A DNA stretch of 26,124 nt from positions 1 to 26,124 of the forward strand of contig CAJLXC010000017.1 in the NCBI GenBank assembly GCA_905210545.1, written 5' to 3'. The stretch is from an uncultured Eubacteriales bacterium (GTDB lineage: Bacteria; Bacillota; Clostridia; Christensenellales; Borkfalkiaceae). The notes beneath the pieces were generated by a model. That model was not told the origin of the DNA and made no database searches. It was given only the letters and a program-made list of their open reading frames with translations. Shown piece after piece: positions 14,361-22,404 of this stretch (position 1 is its first letter; each line of letters opens with the position of its first letter). Position numbers and translations under genes: made by a program.

Positions 14361-14410
14361 AAACGAAAAAACGCGGCGACCTATTGAATATCGGTCGCCG
14401 CGGCATTTTA
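14361..14410. terminator. Bidirectional terminator between convergent genes
   Basis: CGCGGCGACC (14372-14381) pairs perfectly with GGTCGCCGCG (14393-14402). On the minus strand the stem is followed by two runs of six T. On the plus strand it is followed by the weaker GCATTTT. It serves the SIS gene and the leftward kinase gene. Confidence 0.8.
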
Positions 14411-14446
14411 AATGTTTTCGGCCTTTCGTTGCGGGGCTTAAAGCTT

Positions 14447-15280
14447 TTATTTCAGCTTTTCTATAAGGTAGGGAATCGCGCTTTCAAAGTTCACGCCGTA
14501 AAAACGGCGGTTTTCGTCTTTCATCGTTTCTATAATGCACTGCACGGTATAATCGACGGCGATTGCCGCGGCTTCCGAATCCGTCTTTCCCGCAGACAAC
14601 GCGCCGCAGAACGCGCTCGCGTAAACGTCGCCCGTGCCGTGATAGCTTACGGGTAAATATTCGCGGAAATAAGAGAAATATTCGTCTTTTGCCGAATTAT
14701 AGCCGTATGCGCCGAGCGTTTTGCCGTCGAACGATACGCCTGTAAGCAAAGCAACCTTCGCGCCGAGCGCGGTCAGCTTTTTGAGAACGTCTTTGATATA
14801 CGCTTCGTCGTAGCCGCTTGCGACGTAGGGAATGCCGAGCATAAAAGAAGCTTCGGTGAGATTAGGCACGATGTAGTCCGCTTTTCCGCAAAGCTTTGCC
14901 ATTGCGGCGGCAAAGTTCGTATCGAACCCCGCGTAAAGCTTTCCGTTATCCGCCATTGCGGGATCGACTATCGAAAACGATTTTTCCGTTTTGAAATCCT
15001 TTATAATATCGGCTACTATATCGATTTGTTTTATCGAGCCGAGGTAGCCCGTATAAATGCAATCGAAGCCGATATTTTCATCTTTCCATTTATCGGTTAT
15101 GCCTTTCATATCGTCGGTTAAATCTCTGAAAGTCCAGCTTTTGAATTGCGTGTGGTTAGAAAGCACCGCGGTGGGAAGAACCGCCGTTTCTACGCCGCAC
15201 GCGGAGATGATGGGGAGCGCAACCGTGAGCGAGCATTTGCCTACGCAGGAAATATCCTGCACCGTTAATATTCTTTTCAT
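14447..15280 (-). CDS. Pyridoxamine/pyridoxal kinase-like protein (PfkB-type)
   Basis: A 277-residue ribokinase-fold kinase that would phosphorylate vitamin B6 forms with ATP as salvage. It starts MKRILTVQDISCVGKCS and has LSNHTQF, IVDPAMADNGKLY, VPNLTEASFMLG and the catalytic GTGD followed by VYASAFCGALS. The combination fits the pyridoxamine kinase branch rather than ThiD. A hydroxymethylpyrimidine kinase activity cannot be ruled out. Its Shine-Dalgarno AAGGAG lies within the last codons of the upstream SDR gene (Lys-Lys-Gly-Glu-stop), three bases separate stop and ATG, and translation of the two is probably coupled. Confidence 0.85.
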   Translation of the reverse strand: MKRILTVQDISCVGKCSLTVALPIISACGVETAVLPTAVLSNHTQFKSWTFRDLTDDMKGITDKWKDENIGFDCIYTGYLGSIKQIDIVADIIKDFKTEKSFSIVDPAMADNGKLYAGFDTNFAAAMAKLCGKADYIVPNLTEASFMLGIPYVASGYDEAYIKDVLKKLTALGAKVALLTGVSFDGKTLGAYGYNSAKDEYFSYFREYLPVSYHGTGDVYASAFCGALSAGKTDSEAAAIAVDYTVQCIIETMKDENRRFYGVNFESAIPYLIEKLK

Positions 15281-15283
15281 TTG

Positions 15284-16135
15284 TTATTCTCCTTTTTTGG
15301 AATTTGTATCGTTAAAAACTTCTCCGAAGAGTTCGAGTTTGCTTTTTCTTAAAACGGCGGTCACGAGCGACGGCGTTAAGGAGGGCATTATTCTGCCGAA
15401 AAAGCTCATAGACCTGCCGTCCGCGCCCATAACGATGCGTTTTTTCTTTTTTCTTATTCCTTTTACGATTTTTTTCGCGGCTTTTTCCGCGGGCATCATA
15501 AGTTTTTGTATCAGTTTGTTTTCTTTATCGACGACGGACATTCTGTGGAGAATGTTCGTTCTGATAAACCCGGGGTAAACCCCCGCTACGTAGATTTGTT
15601 TTTTATAATCCTGAATCAGCGTTTCAGTAAAGCCTCGCACCGCGTATTTTACGGCGCAGTACAAGCTTTCTCCGACGACGGGGCATAGTCCCGCCGCGCT
15701 GGAAACGTTTATTATCGCGGGTGTATCCGATTTTTTAATAAGCGGCAAAAGCGTTCTCGTTGCGACGACTACGGAAAGAAAATCCGTTTTTATTATATCG
15801 TCAATTTCTTCCTGCGAATATTTTTCAAACTTGGCGAACGGGAGCATAAATCCCGCGTTGTTTATAAGCATATCGGGGAAGATTCCGTTTTTTTCGAGAT
15901 ATTCCTTAAATTCCGCCCATTTGGCGCGGTCGGTTACGTCGAACGGAAAGTAAGAAAAGTTTTCCGACTTGCCGTTAAGCGAGTTTTTGGCGGACAAAAG
16001 TTTTTCTTCGTTTCTCGCAATGCCTAAAACCTTGCAGTCGTATTGTTCTATGAGAATTTTTGCCACGTTAAAGCCGATTCCGCCGCTCGCGCCCGTTATG
16101 ATAACGGTTTTGCCGTAAAGTCGCTTGTTTTTCAT
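15284..16135 (-). CDS. Short-chain dehydrogenase/reductase (SDR family)
   Basis: A 283-residue NAD(P)-dependent oxidoreductase. It has the cofactor motif TGASGGIG (residues 14-21), DVT after the fifth strand, NNAG, the catalytic Ser in INVSSAAG and the YxxxK pair in YCAVKYAV. The C-terminal 70 residues are basic (GIRKKKKR) and hydrophobic (FFGRIMPSLT), suggesting membrane attachment as seen in SDRs acting on lipids. The substrate is unknown. It is the first gene of a leftward pair with the pyridoxamine kinase-like gene. A purine-rich AAAAAGGGG precedes the ATG. Confidence 0.9.
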   Translation of the reverse strand: MKNKRLYGKTVIITGASGGIGFNVAKILIEQYDCKVLGIARNEEKLLSAKNSLNGKSENFSYFPFDVTDRAKWAEFKEYLEKNGIFPDMLINNAGFMLPFAKFEKYSQEEIDDIIKTDFLSVVVATRTLLPLIKKSDTPAIINVSSAAGLCPVVGESLYCAVKYAVRGFTETLIQDYKKQIYVAGVYPGFIRTNILHRMSVVDKENKLIQKLMMPAEKAAKKIVKGIRKKKKRIVMGADGRSMSFFGRIMPSLTPSLVTAVLRKSKLELFGEVFNDTNSKKGE

Positions 16136-16166
16136 AAATCATACCCCTTTTTATGTATACGAATAT

Positions 16167-16194
16167 ATTTTACCACAAACGCCGCCCGAATAAA
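16167..16194 (-). promoter_or_regulatory. Possible promoter of the SDR-kinase pair
   Basis: On the minus strand, -35 TTTATT (16189-16194), a 16-base spacer, and -10 TAAAAT (16167-16172). The -35 box is poor, so this is tentative. Confidence 0.4.
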
Positions 16195-16268
16195 ACCGTC
16201 AGAACGCATAATTTATTTATTACCAGAAAAAAGTTGAAAAAGGATTTGAAAAGTTTAGGAAAGAAAGG

Positions 16269-16297
16269 TTGAAATAAACCGCCGATTATGATAAAAT
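16269..16297 (+). promoter_or_regulatory. Promoter giving a probable leaderless pcrA mRNA
   Basis: -35 TTGAAA (16269-16274), 17-base spacer, -10 TAAAAT (16292-16297). The first in-frame ATG (16296) is inside the -10 box. The second ATG (16305) follows the box after exactly seven bases, at the expected transcription start. Confidence 0.6.
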
Positions 16298-16304
16298 GTA
16301 TACT

Positions 16305-18617
16305 ATGACCAACGTAGAAGAATTATTGAAAAAACTTAATCCGGAGCAATTAAAGCCCGTTCTCGATACCGAAGGCGCGGTACTCGTCATTGCGGGCGCG
16401 GGCAGCGGAAAAACGCGCGTTCTCACGACGAGAATTGCGTATCTCATAGGAGAAAAGGGCGTTTCTCCGTCGGAAATAATGGCGATAACGTTTACCAACA
16501 AAGCCGCGGGCGAAATGAAAGAGCGTCTTGCCGCGCTCGTCGGCGACATAAGCGAAATGTGGGTTTCTACCATACACAGTATGTGCGTGAGAATTCTCCG
16601 TCGCGACGCGGACAAAATAGGCTACGATAAGGACTTCACCATTTACGACGAAACGGATAAGGACAAGGTTTTAAAACGCGTTTTCGAAACGCTCGGTTAC
16701 GACGCCGACAAGCTCCTTAAATCCGCCAAAAACGTTATTTCCAACGCCAAAAACGACTGCGTGGACGCGGAACGCTTTAAAACGGAAAACGCGGGGCTTA
16801 AATTCGTGCAGGAGTTTTACAACGTATATAAAGAATATGAAAATCAGTTGCGTCGTTCAAACGCGATGGATTTTGACGACCTTTTGTATAAAACCTATAC
16901 CTTGTTCTGCGAAAAGCCCGAAATCGCGGACTATTATTCCCGTAAATTCCGTTACGTGCATATAGACGAATTTCAGGATACGAACAAGGTTCAGTTCGCG
17001 CTCGCGCAAAGACTTGCGTTATATCACGGCAATATTTTTGCCGTGGGCGACGACGATCAGAGCATTTACGGCTGGCGCGGCGCGAAGATAGAAAACATTC
17101 TTTCTTTCGATACGCTTTATCCCGGCGCAAAGGTATATAAGCTGGAACAGAACTATCGTTCCACGAAAAAAATACTCGATCTCGCCAACTGCATCATCGC
17201 GCACAACGAGGGGCGCAGAGCCAAGGAATTGTGGACGGAAAACGACGACGGCGCGAGAATAGAAACGTTCGTCGGAACGGACGAAAACAACGAAGCGACT
17301 TACGCCGCCATTCAGATAAAAAATCTTATGGCGCGTTCTCCGCAGCTTAAATATAAAGATTTTGCGGTGTTTATGCGCTTAAACGCGCTTTCCCGCGCGT
17401 TCGAGCAGGAATTTACGAAATACGGCATTCCTTACAGAATTTTCGGCGGATTCCGCTTCTTCGAGCGAAAGGAAATCAAAGACGTGCTGTCGTATCTCAA
17501 GGTTATAAACAACCCGTCCGACGACGAGTCGTTTTTGCGCAGCATCGCCGCGCCGAAGCGCGGAATAGGCGATAAGACTCTGCGCGAACTTCGCGAATTT
17601 GCGGCGGCTTCCGGCTTATCTATGTACGGCGCGATAGACAGGATAGATTTCACGTCGATGGGGGCGGCGGCAAAGACCAAGCTTTTCAATTATAAAACGC
17701 TTTTAGACAGTTTCAAGGCGTATTCTCTTAATCACCGCGTGGCGGAAACCATCGAATACGTGATAGAAACGACGGGTTTTAACGAGCAGTTTGCAGAGAA
17801 AAACGAAGAGAACGCTTCTCGTTTATACAACCTGAGCGAATTGAAAAACTCCGCCGAGCAGTTTGAAAAAGACAACGGCGGCGCAACTCTTTCGGACTAC
17901 CTTAACTCGGTAACGCTTTCTTCCGACACGGACGATATCAACGAGGACGACGCCGTTACCATCGCCACCATTCACGCGGTGAAAGGGTTAGAGTATAAAT
18001 GCGTGTTCGTTTCGGGGCTGGACGAAAAGATTCTGCCCATTTCGCGAAGCGCGGGCGATCAGTCTGAGCTCGAAGAAGAACGCAGGCTTATGTACGTTGC
18101 GGTAACGCGCGCGAGAGAGCGTTTGTATCTTACCCGCGCCACGAGCAGATATTTATACGGAAACCGCGAATATATGACCAAATCGAGATTTCTGGACGAG
18201 GCGAGACCGCTGCTTAATCCCGCAGACGAACCCCGCAAAACCGCTTATGACGGCGGATACGGCAGAAGCGGCTACGAGGAAAGAAGAAGCTCTCGCGATA
18301 CGTACAGGAGCGGCTCACGATACGACGGCTACGGCAACTCTTATTCTTCCGAAGACGCGCCGTCCGGAGGCAGGTCTTCGGGATATTCGTCTTCTTATGC
18401 AAGGTCGTTTTTATCGGGCGGCAAGCCGAAACCCGTTTCCGGCGGCAATTCGCCTTCCGCTTATAAATGCGGCACGAAAGTAAAGCACGCGAAGTTCGGA
18501 GAGGGTACGGTTATAACCGTTAAAGGAGAAGGCAATAATATAATTCTCGACGTGGCGTTTAAGGGAATAGGCATAAAACAGCTTTCCGCAAAATACGCGC
18601 CGCTCGAAATTCTTTAA
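16305..18617 (+). CDS. pcrA: ATP-dependent DNA helicase PcrA/UvrD
   Basis: A 770-residue superfamily 1A helicase that unwinds DNA 3' to 5' in repair and plasmid replication and removes proteins from DNA. Motifs in order: Walker A AGAGSGKT (about 30-37), ITFTNKAAGEMKER, the Walker B DEFQD (221-225), GDDDQSIYGWRGA, QNYRSTK, TIHAVKGLE and VAVTRARERLYL. After about residue 645 there is a 75-residue Gly/Ser/Tyr/Arg-rich disordered linker, then the small C-terminal domain (KVKHAKFGEGTVI) that binds RNA polymerase in PcrA. I prefer the start at 16305 to that at 16296 because the latter is inside the -10 box. ligA follows 45 bases later, the usual Firmicutes pair. Confidence 0.95.
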   Translation: MTNVEELLKKLNPEQLKPVLDTEGAVLVIAGAGSGKTRVLTTRIAYLIGEKGVSPSEIMAITFTNKAAGEMKERLAALVGDISEMWVSTIHSMCVRILRRDADKIGYDKDFTIYDETDKDKVLKRVFETLGYDADKLLKSAKNVISNAKNDCVDAERFKTENAGLKFVQEFYNVYKEYENQLRRSNAMDFDDLLYKTYTLFCEKPEIADYYSRKFRYVHIDEFQDTNKVQFALAQRLALYHGNIFAVGDDDQSIYGWRGAKIENILSFDTLYPGAKVYKLEQNYRSTKKILDLANCIIAHNEGRRAKELWTENDDGARIETFVGTDENNEATYAAIQIKNLMARSPQLKYKDFAVFMRLNALSRAFEQEFTKYGIPYRIFGGFRFFERKEIKDVLSYLKVINNPSDDESFLRSIAAPKRGIGDKTLRELREFAAASGLSMYGAIDRIDFTSMGAAAKTKLFNYKTLLDSFKAYSLNHRVAETIEYVIETTGFNEQFAEKNEENASRLYNLSELKNSAEQFEKDNGGATLSDYLNSVTLSSDTDDINEDDAVTIATIHAVKGLEYKCVFVSGLDEKILPISRSAGDQSELEEERRLMYVAVTRARERLYLTRATSRYLYGNREYMTKSRFLDEARPLLNPADEPRKTAYDGGYGRSGYEERRSSRDTYRSGSRYDGYGNSYSSEDAPSGGRSSGYSSSYARSFLSGGKPKPVSGGNSPSAYKCGTKVKHAKFGEGTVITVKGEGNNIILDVAFKGIGIKQLSAKYAPLEIL

Positions 18618-18662
18618 GACGTAAATTAAAAGCGGCGAAGCTTCCGCCGCAAGGAGAACGTT

Positions 18663-20606
18663 ATGGACGAGATGAGAAAACTCGTGGATTTATTGAACAG
18701 ATACGCAAAAGAATACTACGTTTTAGACGCGCCCACCGTGTCGGACAAAGAATACGACGCGCTTTACGATAAGCTCGTTAAAAAGGAAAAAGAAACGGGC
18801 GTGGTACTGTTCGATTCGCCCACGCGCAGAGTCGGCGGCGAGCCGGTATCGTCATTCGGAAAGCATAAGCATATAGAGCGTTTGTATTCTCTCGACAAAG
18901 CGACTACGGAACAGGAGCTTGACGATTTCGATAAAAGAATAAAAAAGGGCGACGAACCGCTCGTTTATACGGTGGAATATAAATTCGACGGGCTTACCAT
19001 ATGCATAACCTACGATAAAGGCAAGTTTGTCCGCGCGACCACGCGCGGCAACGGCATAGAGGGCGAAGACGTGACCGCGCAGGTGCTTACGGTGAAAAGC
19101 TTTCCTCTGTCGATAGATTATCAGGGTACGTTAGAGGTGCAGGGAGAAGCGATAATGCGGCTTTCCGTGCTTAAAAAGTACAACGAAACGGCGGAAGAAC
19201 CGCTCAAAAACGCGCGCAACGCGGTTGCCGGCGCGATAAGAAATCTCGATCCCAAAATCACGGAAAAACGCAAGGTCGAAATTATGTTTTACAACGTGAA
19301 CTATATGTCCGACGGCGAAATGAAAAGTCAGACGGAATGCGTGGAATTTTTAAAAACTCACGGATTCAAAGTTCACCCGTTTCTGCGCGTGTGCAAGGGT
19401 ATAGAAGAGGTTAAAGCCGCAATAGAAGAGGTCGAAGTTTCCCGCAAGTCGCTGGACGTGCTTACGGACGGCGCGGTGGTAAAGGTCAACGATTTCGCGC
19501 TCAGAAAAAAACTCGGCGCGACCGATAAATTCCCGAGATGGGCAATCGCCTTTAAGTTCGAAGCGGAAGAGGTTACGACCATACTTAAAAAAGTCGTATG
19601 GCAAGTAGGCAGAACGGGCAAGCTTACGCCGCTCGGAATAGTAGAACCCGTAGAACTTGCGGGCGCGACCGTAGGAAAAGCAACGCTCAACAATTACGGA
19701 GATATACTTCGTAAAAAGGTTAAAATCGGCGCGAGAGTGCTTATAAGAAGAAGCAACGAGGTCATTCCCGAAATACTCGGCACGACGGAAACCACGGCGG
19801 ATTGCCGCGAAATAGAAAAGCCATGCGTCTGCCCGTATTGCGGAACTTCTTTGACGGAGGTCGGCGCGAATATTTTTTGTCCCAACGAGGATTGCAGACC
19901 GCGGGTTATCGCAAAGCTTTCTAACTTTGCAAGCAAGCAGGGAATGAATATAGACGGGTTTTCAGAAAAGACCGCCGCGCTGTTATACGACGAGTTCGGC
20001 GTTAAAAACTTTTCCGACCTGTATTCGCTCGACAAAGAAAAGATTCTCGCGCTCGACGGATTTAAAGAGGCGAAAACGGAAAATCTTTTCGGAGCGATAG
20101 AGAAATCGAAAAAAGCCGAACTGTGTAACTTTCTGTTCGCTTTGGGTATAGACAACGTGGGCAAAAAGACAGCGAAAGACCTTGCGGAAAGCTTTAAAAC
20201 GCTTTCCGCAATAAGAAACGCGGATAAAGAAAGTCTCGTCGCCGTAAACGACGTGGGCGAAATCGTCGCGGACTGCATAGTAAAATATTTCGCGGACGAA
20301 AAAAACGCAAAAGAAATCGATAAGCTGCTTTCTCTCGGAGTAACGGTAAAAGACGCGGAGGGAAAGAAGAAAGGCGGGGTCTTCGCGGGAGAAAAGGTGG
20401 TTCTTACGGGTACGCTTTCGGGTTATAAGCGCGACGAAGCCGCGGAAATTATAGAAAAAATGGGCGGTTCGGTCGCGGGATCCGTTTCCAAAAATACCAC
20501 GATGGTGCTTGCGGGAGAAAACGCAGGCGGCAAACTCGACAAAGCGCGCGCCCTCGGTATAAAAATTATAGACGAAGAAACGTTTAAAACGCTTATAAAG
20601 ACTTGA
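18663..20606 (+). CDS. ligA: NAD-dependent DNA ligase
   Basis: A 647-residue essential ligase that seals nicks with NAD+ as AMP donor. The Ia domain has YYVLDAPTVSDKEYD. The adenylation site is KFDG with the AMP-accepting Lys107, preceded by LYSLDKATTEQE. TTRGNGIEGEDVT, NARNAVAGAIRNLDP and the DGAVVKV motif follow. Then come the OB fold (GRTGKLTPLGIVEPV), a four-cysteine zinc finger (CPYC and CPNEDC), helix-hairpin-helix repeats and a C-terminal BRCT domain (VVLTGTLSGYKRDEA). Length is normal. CAAGGAG lies before the ATG. The -35 box of the next promoter overlaps its stop. Confidence 0.98.
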   Translation: MDEMRKLVDLLNRYAKEYYVLDAPTVSDKEYDALYDKLVKKEKETGVVLFDSPTRRVGGEPVSSFGKHKHIERLYSLDKATTEQELDDFDKRIKKGDEPLVYTVEYKFDGLTICITYDKGKFVRATTRGNGIEGEDVTAQVLTVKSFPLSIDYQGTLEVQGEAIMRLSVLKKYNETAEEPLKNARNAVAGAIRNLDPKITEKRKVEIMFYNVNYMSDGEMKSQTECVEFLKTHGFKVHPFLRVCKGIEEVKAAIEEVEVSRKSLDVLTDGAVVKVNDFALRKKLGATDKFPRWAIAFKFEAEEVTTILKKVVWQVGRTGKLTPLGIVEPVELAGATVGKATLNNYGDILRKKVKIGARVLIRRSNEVIPEILGTTETTADCREIEKPCVCPYCGTSLTEVGANIFCPNEDCRPRVIAKLSNFASKQGMNIDGFSEKTAALLYDEFGVKNFSDLYSLDKEKILALDGFKEAKTENLFGAIEKSKKAELCNFLFALGIDNVGKKTAKDLAESFKTLSAIRNADKESLVAVNDVGEIVADCIVKYFADEKNAKEIDKLLSLGVTVKDAEGKKKGGVFAGEKVVLTGTLSGYKRDEAAEIIEKMGGSVAGSVSKNTTMVLAGENAGGKLDKARALGIKIIDEETFKTLIKT

Positions 20607-20631
20607 TTAAACGCCGTTTTTGTGTTAAAAT
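20603..20631 (+). promoter_or_regulatory. Promoter of yicC-gmk-rpoZ
   Basis: -35 TTGATT (20603-20608, overlapping the ligA stop), 17-base spacer, -10 TAAAAT (20626-20631). The start near 20638 leaves a leader of about 22 bases that includes GGGAG. Confidence 0.7.
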
Positions 20632-20659
20632 AGTTTAAATACGTCGGGAGAATATCGCA

Positions 20660-21529
20660 ATGTACAGTATGACGGGCTACGGCAAAGCCGAATACGCGGA
20701 AAACGGAATAACCCTTACCGTCGAGTTAAAAACGGTGAACAACCGCGTTCTCGACCTTAATATAAAAGCTCCGCGCGTTTTCGCGGCGGCGGAAGATAAA
20801 ATCCGCAAAACGGTGTCGGAATACGTCAGACGCGGCAGGACGGACGTGTTTATCAATTTCTCCGATAAAAGAGAAAACGCCGCGCCGATAACGCCGGATT
20901 TGAGCAAAGCCGCCGAATATTACGCCGCCGGCAAGGCGATAGCGGAAAAGCTCGGCATAGAAAACGACGTTACCGTGTCGTTTTTATTGAAATGTCCGGA
21001 CGTGACGGAAGAAGCCTCCGAAACGGATATGGAAGAGCTTTTGCCCGTGATTACGGAAACGGTAAAAAAAGCGTGCGAAAATCTCAACGTTATGCGCAGA
21101 ACGGAAGGCGAAAAGCTCGCCGCGGACATGCTTTCGAGAATGGACGAGATAAAAAATCTCAGAGACAAGATTTCGGAGCGCGCTCCGTTTGTTGCGGAAG
21201 AGTATAAAACAAAGCTCAAAGCGAGAATAGAAGAAGCCCTTAAAGACGTTAAATACGACGAAGCGAGATTGTTAAACGAAGTTGCGTTTTATACCGACAA
21301 GGTAAATATCGACGAAGAGCTGACGAGACTCGGTTCGCATATAGAACAGTTCAGAACGCTTATAAAAACGGAAGGCGCGGGCAAAAAACTCGACTTTTTA
21401 ATGCAGGAATTCAACCGCGAAGCCAACACCGTTTGTTCCAAATCCAACGATATAAAAGTGACGGGCTATGCGCTCTCTCTCAAAAACGAAATAGAAAAAG
21501 TCAGAGAGCAAGTCCAGAATCTCGAATAA
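20660..21529 (+). CDS. yicC: YicC/YloC family endoribonuclease
   Basis: A 289-residue protein of the YicC family (YloC in Bacillus), reported as an endoribonuclease. The N-terminal domain starts with the family signature MYSMTGYGKAE and then TVELKTVNNRVLDLNIKAP. The C-terminal DUF1732 part has RRTEGEKLAADML, DEELTRLGSHIEQF, GKKLDFLMQEFNREANTV and the end ALSLKNEIEKVREQVQNLE. Length is typical. It begins the yicC-gmk-rpoZ cluster, and gmk starts 16 bases after its stop. Compared with Bacillus, remA is missing between yicC and gmk. Confidence 0.95.
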   Translation: MYSMTGYGKAEYAENGITLTVELKTVNNRVLDLNIKAPRVFAAAEDKIRKTVSEYVRRGRTDVFINFSDKRENAAPITPDLSKAAEYYAAGKAIAEKLGIENDVTVSFLLKCPDVTEEASETDMEELLPVITETVKKACENLNVMRRTEGEKLAADMLSRMDEIKNLRDKISERAPFVAEEYKTKLKARIEEALKDVKYDEARLLNEVAFYTDKVNIDEELTRLGSHIEQFRTLIKTEGAGKKLDFLMQEFNREANTVCSKSNDIKVTGYALSLKNEIEKVREQVQNLE

Positions 21530-21545
21530 GCGGGGCATATCGTCT

Positions 21546-22109
21546 ATGAGAAACATTCTTGTGGTTATATCAGGACCTTCCGGCGTGGGAAAAGGCACGA
21601 TTGCAAGGCTTATCGTAGAAAGAGATTCCAACTTCGCGCTGAGCGTGTCCTGCACGACGCGTTCACCGAGAAAGGGCGAAGAGGACGGCATAGATTACTT
21701 CTTTATTTCGCGCGAACGGTTCGAACAAAAAAAGAAAGCCGGCGGATTTTTAGAGTATTCGGAGCATTTCGGCAACGATTACGGCACGCCGAGAGATTTC
21801 GTGCTGGAAAAGCTCGGCAAAAAAGACGTAATGCTTGAGATTGACGTAAACGGCGGGCTTAACGTTAAAAAAGCGTATAAAGAAGCCGTACTTATTATGG
21901 TGCTTCCGCCGTCTTTAGAAGAACTTAAACACCGTCTTAAAGAACGGAATACCGAAACGGACGAGCAGATAGAAATGCGTATGCAGAGAATCGCTTACGA
22001 AACGAGTAAGAAAGATCTTTACGATTACGCGGTGGTAAACGACGATCTGGAAAACGCGGTAAACAAAATCCGCAAAATAATAGAAACGGAAAAAAACAAG
22101 AGTTTTTGA
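21546..22109 (+). CDS. gmk: Guanylate kinase
   Basis: A 187-residue enzyme that converts GMP to GDP with ATP. It has the P-loop GPSGVGKGT near the N terminus, SCTTRSPRKGEEDGIDY for GMP binding, FLEYSEHFGNDYGTP, and the lid region RLKERNTETDEQIEMRM. The ribosome site is modest (GCGGGG), so translation may be partly coupled to yicC. rpoZ follows 31 bases downstream. Confidence 0.97.
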   Translation: MRNILVVISGPSGVGKGTIARLIVERDSNFALSVSCTTRSPRKGEEDGIDYFFISRERFEQKKKAGGFLEYSEHFGNDYGTPRDFVLEKLGKKDVMLEIDVNGGLNVKKAYKEAVLIMVLPPSLEELKHRLKERNTETDEQIEMRMQRIAYETSKKDLYDYAVVNDDLENAVNKIRKIIETEKNKSF

Positions 22110-22140
22110 TATAAACAAAATCAACAGGAGAATTAAAATT

Positions 22141-22344
22141 ATGATACATAAACCGCCTATAGACGAATTAGCGAGCAAAATAGGTTCTAAATACGCGCTT
22201 TGCGTGATAGCGAGCAAGCGCGCGAGACAACTTATGGAGCAGGCGCAAAACCAGGGACTTTCGGAGCTTCCCGGCGGCGAAAAACCTTTATCGGTCGCCG
22301 CGCAGGAAATTTACGACGGCAAGCTTATTGCCACGAACGACTGA
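22141..22344 (+). CDS. rpoZ: DNA-directed RNA polymerase omega subunit
   Basis: A 67-residue protein that binds and helps fold the beta' subunit. It starts MIHKPPIDELASKIGSKYAL and carries the conserved IASKRARQL, then KPLSVAAQEIYDGKL. CAGGAG precedes the ATG. The gmk-rpoZ pairing supports the call. The stop is followed within 10 bases by a terminator hairpin. Confidence 0.95.
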   Translation: MIHKPPIDELASKIGSKYALCVIASKRARQLMEQAQNQGLSELPGGEKPLSVAAQEIYDGKLIATND

Positions 22345-22351
22345 TTAAATG

Positions 22352-22390
22352 CGCGTTCAACCGTGAGGTAGAACGCGTTTTTACTTTTTT
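22352..22390 (+). terminator. Intrinsic terminator between rpoZ and priA
   Basis: CGCGTTC (22352-22358) pairs with GAACGCG (22371-22377). Inside, ACC pairs with GGT around GTGA after one A-A mismatch. TTTTTACTTTTTT follows. It ends only 14 bases before the priA ATG, so priA depends on read-through or on a start site not visible to me. Confidence 0.8.
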
Positions 22391-22404
22391 CGGAAAAAGC
22401 TTTT

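Noticed and set aside
16296..16298. ATG as the pcrA start
   Set aside because: It lies inside the predicted -10 box and has no ribosome site; the ATG nine bases later fits the promoter.
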